Below, in pieces: positions 23,401 through 31,604 of a DNA stretch of 64,000 nt (position 1 is the first letter of the stretch; the number at the start of each line of letters is the position of its first letter). The DNA is from Trachelipus rathkii. Its lineage: Eukaryota > Arthropoda > Malacostraca > Isopoda > Trachelipodidae. The position numbers were made by a program, and so were the translations under genes. The stretch lies in the NCBI GenBank assembly GCA_015478945.1, contig JABUQX010060196.1:1-64000 (forward strand). The letters are read 5' to 3'. The notes below the pieces were generated by a model. That model was not told the origin of the DNA. It saw only the letters and a list, made by a program, of their open reading frames with translations, and made no database searches.

Positions 23401-23925
23401 CTATTTCCTACGCTTTAGTCTTTTCCACTCTCATTTCTGCCTATGTGATCACTTAATATATTAAGGCTTGTCAGTTGTATTTCCTAGCAGGGTTTAGAAG
23501 AATTGGTTTTTTTTGAAGAAAAAAAATTATTTTTGATTTTTTGATTTTTTTGGCATTTTTGGATTTTTTGAGATATAATTTTTTGTACAGAATATAATTT
23601 ATAAACAACTTTTTTTTTAAGTTCGAATATAGTATTGTTTTTACCTAGGCCCTCATATTGAGATCAAAATCTTAAATAGGCTTATAGTTCTGACACAATG
23701 AATGTGTCTACAACAAGTGTTATTTGGTATATATGATAATATATTATATACTGAAATCAAAGAAACATTATTTAAGTATGATCTTTTTGTTGACATTTTT
23801 ATAGTTGAAATTTGAAACAGAGTTCAGCTTGTTATGTATATTATTATTCTAATTTTTTTATTTCTATTGAGTTAAATCTTAATATCCAAAAAAATTAAAA
23901 AATATATATTTCTGACGTCTGGTCT
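23400..23925. other. AT-rich sequence with T-rich pentamer repeats
   Basis: TTTTTGATTTTTTG-type words repeat at 23,500-23,600, the partner of 7,330-7,420. No gene was recognised in the remainder. Confidence 0.45.
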
Positions 23926-24450
23926 AGGGCAGGAGGCTGCTAGCCCCACTGATGACTCCTAAGCAGCTCCGGGAAGATACGCCACTTTATCGTGACACCG
24001 CTCCACTCTTCAACATCAAATATCTCTCTTGAAGGTGATTCTCAAGACATCACTTACCCCTCTCAATTGGTGAGCCTGGCATGAGTGACATGTGCCAATG
24101 GGTGGCAGCAAAGGAAATCGCAAGCAACCATCATAATAAGTTTCTTTCTGGGCGCTACTCTGTTCGGTCATCTATGTGCGCTGTATCATATGCAGAGGTG
24201 CGGACCAACTGCACGTAAGAGTACAGAGTGGTCGAGGCCTTCTCAGTGACCTTTATGTGTGCACACCTGGCTCTCACCCGACAGCTACTGGCTTCTACTA
24301 ACCGCCGTCCTTCCAGGTCCGGAAAGCGGAGTTTGCTCGAGGCATTGTCACTGGGGGGGGGGGGGGTGTTTTGTGGCGTCGGTCTGGGGCAGGGGGCTGC
24401 TAGCCCCACTGACGACTCCTAAGCAGCCTCCGGGAGAACGCACTTTGTCG
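23925..24450. repeat. Short element flanked by ~65-bp direct repeats (right copy)
   Basis: GGTCT-GGGCAGG-GGCTGCTAGCCCCACTGA-GACTCCTAAGCAGC occurs at 23,930-23,985 and again at 24,381-24,440 in the same orientation. The second copy follows a G-run at 24,353-24,366. The body at 24,245-24,345 is the reverse counterpart of 6,350-6,470. The TAG-CCCC core has dyad character. Unknown family. Confidence 0.6.
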
Positions 24451-24640
24451 TGACAAACGCTTCAACTATTCAACATCATATCCTCTATTCGAAGGTGGTT
24501 TCTCAGACAACTCACTTACCCCCTTCAATATAAAAAAAGCAAAAAATCAAAAAAAGCAAAATGATTTTTTGGAGCAAAATATCAAGTGAAAAAATCAGTT
24601 GATTTATAGCAATTGATTTTTTCCGTGCCATCCCTGTTTC
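24450..24640. other. No gene recognised
   Basis: Sequence bridging the direct-repeat element and the tandem array; A-rich at 24,530-24,600. Confidence 0.4.
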
Positions 24641-25551
24641 ATAGAGACATACTAATTGTGTGTAATTGTCGAATTTCTTGCCGGTCCAAGATTTTGAATA
24701 ATAGGTGCTTGAAACTTACAGGTAAATTTTAATGAATGTTATATTGGTTTATATAATGATATTCAATGGCTGACGAGTGTCAAATATTGAGACTTGCCAG
24801 TTAGACACCAATATAGTAACATAACTTAGAGTCATGGTAATTGTGCGTAGTTATCGAATTTCTTGCCGAAGTTCAATATTTTGAGTAACCAGTGTTTGAA
24901 ATTTGGAGATAAATTTCCGATTTTTCTTATTTGTTAAATAATGATAATCATTGGATGATGAGAGCCAAATAATGAAGATAGTCAGTTAGACAATGTTATA
25001 GTTGCATTACATAAGAAAATACTAATTGTGTCATGACTGTACTAGTTAGAGTCACGGTAATTGTGTGTATTTATCGAATTTCTTGCTGGTCCATGATTTT
25101 GAGTAATATGTGTTAGAAATTTGGAGGTATATTTTATTGAATATTGAATTTCTTAAATAAAAGCCAGATAATGAGGTTTGTCAGTTAGACACCGATTCTG
25201 GTGTATTACCTAGGGACATTGTAATTTCAAAGTTTAATAATTGTATGTAATTGTCGAATTTCTTGTCAATGTCCAAGATTTTGAGAAATATGTTTTCGAA
25301 ATTTAAGGGAAAATTTTATTGATTTTTTTTACTTTTAAAATAATGGATTGTCGCTATATTCAATGGATGATAAGAGGTTAATTTTGAGACTTGCCAGTCA
25401 GACAATTTTATAGTTGAATTACCAACGGACATTGTGATTGCTTGTAATTATAAAAATTTTTTGCCGAAGTTCAAAATTTTGAGCAATATATGGTAAAAAT
25501 TTTAAAGGTAAATTTGGTTGAGTTTTGAATTTCTTAAATAATGATATTCAT

Positions 25552-25618
<67 letters not shown>

Positions 25619-25790
25619 GAGATAGTTATTGAGGCTTGTCATTAAAGGCAATGCGGTAATTGCAATATAGGGACAGTAATTGCTTGTAAGTGTCGAATTT
25701 CTTGTAGAAATCCAAGATTCGAGTAAAAGGTGTTCGAAAACTACAGGAGAATCTGATCGAATATTGTATTTCTTAAATTAGGATAACACA
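24640..25790 (+). repeat. Tandem repeat array, ~180-215-bp unit, about six copies
   Basis: The core TCGAATTTCTTG (or close variant) recurs at about 24,668, 24,856, 25,072, 25,252, 25,446 and 25,690. Each is followed by CCAAGATTTTGAGTAAT-like, GGTAAATTTTATTGAAT-like and CAGTTAGACA-like segments in fixed order. Unit length varies from 180 to 216, and the last interval is lengthened by the (ATG)n expansion. The copies differ by substitutions as well as indels, so it is an old array. Monomers also occur at 17.4 and 17.9 kb. Confidence 0.75.
25549..25618. repeat. (ATG)n microsatellite
   Basis: About 23 near-perfect ATG/GAT triplets inside a unit of the ~190-bp tandem repeat. In the opposite arm (4,790-4,890) the array is broken up. 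Confidence 0.95.
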
Positions 25791-26960
25791 GGTCAAAAAA
25801 TTTAAAGTTTTTTTCTTGCTATCTATGATCCGAAACTTGTTTCTTATGAGTTTTGCTGACTGAATCCAAAAATTACATTGGCTTTGCCTATCATATCCTG
25901 TTTGCTTTTTTCCATGAACAGCGGCAAAACAGTTGGATGTACAAGCAAATATTCTAAATTAAAATGCAAATCTCGCACAATTATGTATGCCTGAATATTT
26001 CATACTGATAGGACAAATAATCAAAAAGATATAGAGATTTTCCATTTATGAAATATCAAAAATAATAAGAATTTTTTTTTTTGACCATTTCATAATTGAA
26101 AAATCGCTACATCTTTTTTATTATAATTATATTTGTCTTATCAGTATGAAATTTTTTAGATCATTTATAATTTGGTGGGATATACATTTTTTATAATATC
26201 ATCTGTTTACACACCAAAAACCCAAACGATTTGATATGTTCCTTTATCTCATTTTTAATTAATGACATAAATATTTTATTGGAATTGTCACTTAAGGGGT
26301 TAAGGCTATAGGTCTTCTCTTTTACAGTTGGATTTCTTTTTCTGATTTTTTTTTAAATATGAATATCAGCAAAACTGGACCTTATAAACAAAAGCCAATA
26401 TGATTTTTGGAATCAGTGCAACAAAATACATAAGAAGTGTCTCAAATCATATATAAGTCAACAAAAATTTTGCCATCTTTTATGAAATGCCAAAAAAAGA
26501 GATTTTTCGGAGCATATAATAATTAGGTGAGTCACGAGATACAAATATTTTATATAAATTATTTGTTTGTAATTCCCAGTCTTTTTGCCGCTGTTCACGG
26601 CAGGAAAAACCAATATGATTTGTAAATTTAGAGCAGCAAAATGCATATAAGAAAAAAGTCTCATATATAAGTCGGCAAAATTTATTTTGGGTTGTATAAT
26701 CAATAGAGGATGGGAGCTAAATAATGAGGATTAAGCGGATCAAGATCAAAATTATCATGCCAAACTTGCAATTAACGCAATTGCAAAAAATATAAAATTG
26801 CTAATTTTCGTTATGGTTTTGAATAAGTGATAATGAATTGCTAAAGTTAAATACTTTCTTTTTATTGTGTGTGTTAAACATTTTAAAAGGACTTTTTATG
26901 ATAAATATCTCCTTCTCATTCAAAATCTATAGTACGAATGTAAAAAAAAGTATCGACGAT
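25790..26960. other. AT-rich repeat DNA with an internally repeated motif
   Basis: A segment containing CCAATATGATTT, then GCAACAAAATACATAAG-like text, then TCATATATAAGTC occurs at 26,390-26,465 and again at 26,608-26,685. A weaker relative lies at 25,860-25,940. No gene was recognised; partner of about 3,240-4,780. Confidence 0.5.
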
Positions 26961-27120
26961 TTCGATAATATATAATATATTATATATATAAGATATATAT
27001 AATATATAATATTATATTATATATAATTATATTTATAATATATATATATATATACTATATATATATATAATATATATTAATATATATATATATTATTATA
27101 ATATATATATATCAGGAACT
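26960..27120. repeat. (TA)n tract
   Basis: TA-dominated low-complexity sequence. Confidence 0.9.
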
Positions 27121-27540
27121 TCTCCTTTAAAGGGTAGTAAACCGCGCTATATATCGAACGAACAATGATAATCGATTTTTTTTCGATTATTTCAAGGCAA
27201 AGTGCGGACAAAAATCGGCCCAATAGTTTTTTTTTTTTTGTACTAAAGGAATACCCAAGATTAATAGCAAAGATTGAAAGAGTCAGGTCTCTCGGCCCTC
27301 AGCGGGGGACGACGTGGGGAGACTTCGTCCCCCCTCTGTCCCTCCGTCGCTCGAGCCCCTTAAAAAATATATATAAAAAAATAAAAAATTAACATTTAAA
27401 AATTAACATGATAAAAAAAAGCCACTTGGGAACTTTCGCGATCTTTCTATTGGTTTTACTAACACGTGACACTGCTGGGCTGCATGAGCAGATTTCCGTA
27501 TTGTCGATATTATGACATTTTTTGTAATTACCTTTTAAAG
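27120..27540. other. Mixed-composition repeat with GC-rich core (right copy)
   Basis: 27,285-27,360 is GC-rich (CAGCGGGGGACG, CTTCGTCCCCC) between AT-rich flanks. A conserved ACACGTGAC-CTGCTGGGCTGCATGAGCAG-type segment lies at 27,463-27,492. Both match 2,340-2,720 in reverse. The function is unknown; no rRNA or tRNA feature is evident. Confidence 0.5.
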
Positions 27541-27740
27541 GATATATATTACTATATATATTACTATATATATATATTATATATATATATATTATATCTA
27601 TTATATAATATATTATTATCTATTATATATTATATATATATATATTATATTATTATATATATTTATATTATATATATATAATATATATGTATATATATAT
27701 ATTTAATATATAATATTTATTAATATATATAATATATGAT

Positions 27741-27771
<31 letters not shown>

Positions 27772-27781
27772 TATAAATTAT

Positions 27782-27813
<32 letters not shown>

Positions 27814-27960
27814 TATAGGGCCTATATATATAATTATACCTATATTAATATATAATATATAAATATATTATATATATATAATAAATATCATATATATATA
27901 TAATATATATATATCCTATAATATATATATATATTATAATTATATATATAATTATATATA
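27540..27960. repeat. (TA)n tract
   Basis: Over 400 bp of TA-rich low-complexity sequence, ending at the outer edge of the inverted-end element at 27,961. Confidence 0.92.
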
Positions 27961-28064
27961 TGGACAAAGTTACTTAACGCCACACAGGAAAGGGGAGCTC
28001 GGATCAAAAAAAAAATTTTCAAGGTAGCATCTATGATACATAAATCGATGTGTAAAGAAATTGA

Positions 28065-28098
<34 letters not shown>

Positions 28099-28518
28099 GT
28101 GTTTTTTTGGCGATATATATATATTAGTATATATATATTTATATATATATATATGATATTATATTATGATTAATATATATATATATATATATACAAAGGT
28201 GGCACCGTTAATGAGAAATTTAAACCGTTAATTTTTAGAATCGTTAACAAAAAAATTTTTACGACGTTAATCAATTAAAAGCGATTATCGGTTAAAACGA
28301 AGTAGCGGAAGTTAACCGTAACGTTAACGTTAACGATCTTCAACAATATGTGAGAATAGTAATAAGCATATTGTTTAAATTTTCTGTATTATAATATACC
28401 CTACATATTAATAATGTATTAGTTATAACAAATTATTAGGCTTTGACCTATGCAGATGCTTTTTGCCGCTTGCCGAAGAATACTCCCAAAGCGTAAATAC
28501 TTGTAATTATACTTCAAT

Positions 28519-29822
28519 ACGGGTGTCCGTAAAAGAATTTTCCAGTTTCAATGCTTAATTATAACAGCATAAATATACAATATCCATATATATTCATACA
28601 TCAAGTGAAGAGTTAAGTTGCATAGTTTGAAATATGCACTTGCGCCAGGAACGAGTTCTATAAGTCGACATTCGCGGCATGAAGCACAGTCAGATGGTAT
28701 CTTTCTAGTGCGTGCCACATACTGACAATGGCGCAGTCCTGAGCGTAAAGCTTTCTGATGTTCTACATTTGCTAAAGTGTGAGATCTGTAATTCGATTCA
28801 ACGTGCGGTATCGTTAGTTTCATGGATCCTCATGTGGCAAAAACATTCGCCGATGGTATAGGCAATTTGCAAATAATGGATGTCTTTGTAAAGGCAAAAG
28901 TACAGGACGGCCCAAAGTGACTGTACAGGATGTGGACCGTATCAGGGCCTCTTTTCTTCATAGTCCTAAGAAATCCGTTCGGAGAGCAAGCCACGAAATG
29001 AATGTGCAAAACGACGGTGTGGAACGGTGTTAGAGAAACCGCGTTACACATGCGTGCATACCGGTTGCTGTTTGTACTGCTTTAAAGCCCGACGACTAGG
29101 CTCTACGGCTTTGCCTGTGCAGTGTTGGGTCGAGACGATGACCTTCTAGATCGTATATGTTAGCGATGATCACCTTTCATTCTAAGGTACGGTAAATGCC
29201 CCATATGTTGTATTCTGGGTGTCTGAAAAATCCGCATTGACTTGATAGACACGAACGTGATTCCCCAAAGGTTAACTTTTCTTGCGCCATATCCTGTCGC
29301 CAGGTCTACGGACCTTTCTTTCGCGAACAACAAAGTAAAACAGAAAACAGGTATGTTACAAATGCTCTTTCTCCTTATTAGAGGATGAAGCGGTAACTTT
29401 ATATGGCGGCAATGGAGTCCTCACTTGAGTCACATAGTGCGAGTCTGTGGATGAACGATTACTCCAGGATCGTTTGGTTGGTCATAATGGTCCAGACGGA
29501 GTTAATATATCTGGCCCCCCCGGTCCACGGACTTAACCCATGCGATTTCTCTATGGGGCTTGCCCATTATTACGCAGATCTTGAAACGCAGATTGAACAT
29601 TGCCGTTCCTTCCATTACTCGGGATCTGTTAACCCAATGTTAGGGAGGAATTGGATTATCGGCCTGAATGTTATACCCTATAAGAAGGGGGCCGATATTG
29701 ATAACATATGTAGGAAAATCTGTAAATGACCTTCATTGATTGTGATGATATGCTGTTGATATTGTATATACGCTGTTATAATAAAGCTTGAAACTGGGAC
29801 ATACTTTTACGGACACCCGAGT
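28519..29822 (+). mobile_element. Tc1/mariner-like transposon, ~1.3 kb, complete ends
   Basis: The terminal inverted repeats are readable: CGGGTGTCCGTAAAAG at 28,519 and CTTTTACGGACACCCG ending at about 29,819 (one mismatch region inside), followed inward by TTTCCAGTTTCAA and TTGAAACTGGGA. A TA lies just outside each end, compatible with the TA target of this superfamily. The length is standard for mariner. It is inserted in copy A of the GTTAACG element, and the adjacent palindrome arm carries a partial duplicate at 1-988. Confidence 0.85.
28728..29730 (+). pseudogene. Mariner-like transposase, decayed
   Basis: The chosen start at 28,728 gives MAQS, followed across frameshifts by segments of a mariner-family transposase. 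The N-terminal part includes CGKNIRRWY-RQFANNGCLCKG at about 28,835-28,890, then the KVTVQDVDRIRASFLHSPKK helix-turn-helix segment at about 28,912-28,975, then RRASHEMNVQ. A VSDDHLSF block at about 29,160-29,185 sits where the first catalytic Asp region (FSDE) is expected. The LTPCDF-type block, here LNPCDFSMG, lies at about 29,530-29,560 near the C-terminal catalytic Asp, and an LDYRPE-like end lies at about 29,655. The summed length of about 334 codons equals a full-length transposase. At least four frameshifts and several stops make it inactive. Catalysis of cut-and-paste transposition at TA sites is family knowledge. Confidence 0.8.
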
Positions 29823-30369
29823 AGTATATTAATTGTAAAAATTAATAGGATATATCAACTTAGAATTTTAATACAACATATGTATATTTTTTTATGAAGT
29901 TGACAACGCTGATGGGCATAGTTCTTATTTATTCAACTAGTTGCAAAGAGCAAGGTTCAAGTAACACAAACAGAAAGAAGTTAACGACTCATTGAGGGCA
30001 CAGTCATATCTCTTTTCTCAGCGAAGACCGAATAAGAAATGGAAACAGCAAAAGAAAAAAGCAAACATTTTAACGGGATAAAACCGTGTAAGAATAAAAC
30101 CATTTTGAGCCATTGAGACCACACTTTTTCATCCCATTTGGGGAAAATATAAAGTTGATTCAGATATAAAAATTGCAATTTAAAATCTGATAAGAAGATA
30201 TTTTATAAACTCGTAAATTAAAATAACGAGTTTAGATTAGGGAAATTTTTAACTCGTTTACGTAGTCCGTTACTTTGTTTCGAAATTAACGAAAGCGTTA
30301 AAGTTTAACGAAAAATAACGAGATTAATTAACGGAAATTAACGCTTAACGCACTTAATGCCACTGTGAT

Positions 30370-30450
30370 ATATATATATATAATATATATATAATTATAT
30401 ATATAATATATTATATATATATAATAGATTATATATATAATATTATTTGT
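30370..30450. repeat. (TA)n tract
   Basis: TA dinucleotide repeat immediately flanking the right end of the GTTAACG element. Confidence 0.9.
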
Positions 30451-30690
30451 AAAGGTAATTAATTACCCTTGGAGTAGACCGACGGGAACACAGGGACGGG
30501 ACGTTTTCCATACCACCGATAGGAGGGGCGGAAGAACCCCCGCGACAACCAAATACGCAAAGAGCGGGGGTTCCGGAGACCTCCCGGAGGCGGGGGAAAT
30601 AGTCTTCCCCGTAAGTTCCCCGGAAGCGAGAACCCCGACTCTTGCCATCGGTACGGTACCCTTGGGGATATTCTATTAGTTAAACAAAAA
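30450..30690. other. GC-rich island of unknown nature
   Basis: About 240 bp of strikingly GC-rich DNA within AT-rich repeats. It contains short inverted words (CCTCCCGGAGG at 30,581-30,591; GGTAATTAATTACC at 30,456). ACCCTTGG recurs near both edges (30,467 and 30,658). No tRNA cloverleaf, ORF or known TE motif was recognised. Confidence 0.5.
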
Positions 30691-30870
30691 CAAAACAAAC
30701 CTCATACTAGAAGTCTATTTATTTTACGAAGTACGTATAAAAGAGTTCCAATTAAAGGTCTCTAAATCTCTAAATACTATAATTATTAACAAATTAATTT
30801 TGTTTTATTTTGTATTTTTAACTAGAATTTTACCAGGATTCCAAAAATGTATTCTTTTCGCTGTAGTATT
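30690..30870. other. No gene recognised
   Basis: AT-rich filler between the GC-rich island and the poly-T of the inverted-end element. Confidence 0.4.
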
Positions 30871-31013
30871 GTAGTGAGATTTTTTTTTTTTTTTTTTTTT
30901 TTTACATTTCGACCCTAACGTCTTATTTATGTTATCATTTAGAGGCTACCTGTGAAAGCTTTTTTTTGGATCCGAGCTCCCGTTCCGTGTGGGCGTGAAG
31001 TAACTTTGTCCCA

Positions 31014-31160
31014 CGTACTTTCTAATATATTTATATTATATATATATATATATATTTTATATAATAATATATATATAAATAATATATTACTTAGATATGA
31101 TTATATATAATATATATTATATTATACTATTAATGATATATATATATTATATATATTATA
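31014..31160. repeat. (TA)n tract
   Basis: TA-rich low-complexity DNA separating the inverted-end element from the hAT left end. Confidence 0.9.
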
Positions 31161-31389
31161 TATAGGTGGGCGTTATCGCATAAATTATAACGCGATAATT
31201 TATCGCAGATAAATCGTTTCGGGTTAGTCTGTTATCGATAAAATACTTTTTCCGATAATCGGTTATCGCGGATTTAATTTTTGATTCAAACTACCGATAA
31301 ACATAATATGGCGATAATTTGTCGCGAAGCGGTTTCGGGTTAATCTGCTATCGATAAAATCTTTTATCAATTAATGGGTAAATTTAAAA

Positions 31390-31486
31390 ATATTTATAAT
31401 ACTATATATATATTTATATATATATTATATATATTATATGATATATATATATATATATTAACTTATATATATATATATATTATATA

Positions 31487-31519
<33 letters not shown>

Positions 31520-31600
31520 ATTATATATAATTATTATATATATAACTATATGATATATATATACTATATACGTATATATAATTTAATATATATATACAAA
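31390..31600. repeat. (TA)n tract
   Basis: TA-rich sequence between the hAT left end and copy B. Confidence 0.92.
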
Positions 31601-31604
31601 AGGT

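Larger units (their letters stand above)
20200..29270 (-). repeat. Palindrome 1, right (inner) arm
   Basis: This is the partner of 1-11,170. It looks the better preserved of the two copies: the mariner-like element, the GTTAACG element and the CR1-like LINE pieces are all more readable here. On its inner side the sequence continues coherently into the RT part of the CR1-like LINE (18.3-20.2 kb), so this side looks like the original locus. Position 1 of the window pairs with about 29,270, inside the mariner-like element, so the duplication probably runs beyond the window's left edge. Confidence 0.88.
28195..30370 (+). mobile_element. GTTAACG-rich non-autonomous element, copy A, split by mariner
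   Basis: The left part 28,195-28,518 and right part 29,823-30,370 together make about 0.87 kb. The ends are rich in GTTAAC/TTAACG words arranged in inverse orientation (28,205-28,345 and 30,240-30,365). Copy B (31,605-31,750 plus 33,950-34,555) shares both ends and the internal AACGTGTAAGAATAAAAC-like segment (30,088; 34,274). The GGTGGCACCGTTAA start resembles the GGTGGGC-type ends of hAT elements, so a hAT-type MITE is plausible. It carries no gene of its own. Confidence 0.72.
27961..31014. mobile_element. Unidentified element with ~130-bp inverted ends, containing nested transposons
   Basis: The left end at 27,961-28,095 begins GGACAAAGTTACTT, passes GAGCTCGGATC and ends in a poly-T. The right end at 30,870-31,014 starts with poly-T, contains GGATCCGAGCTCCCG and ends AAGTAACTTTGTCC. 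The two ends are reverse complements apart from the poly-T, which runs the same way at both. The copy at 1,540-1,680 is the palindrome duplicate of the left end. Interior DNA consists of (TA)n, the GTTAACG element (with mariner) and the GC-rich block at 30,450-30,690. No transposase of its own was seen. Confidence 0.65.

Noticed and set aside
24640..25790. Regular spacing of a repeated core, as in a CRISPR array
   Set aside because: The whole unit is repeated, not only a short core with unique spacers; units are diverged, ~190 bp, and the sequence is eukaryotic.
1..29270. Palindrome 1 as a simple missed-adapter read artefact
   Set aside because: Such artefacts have essentially no spacer; here about 9 kb of single-copy DNA separates the arms. 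Another type of assembly error remains possible.
30450..30690. tRNA gene or tRNA-derived SINE
   Set aside because: A GGTTCC-like word resembles a B box, but no A box at the right distance and no cloverleaf could be drawn.
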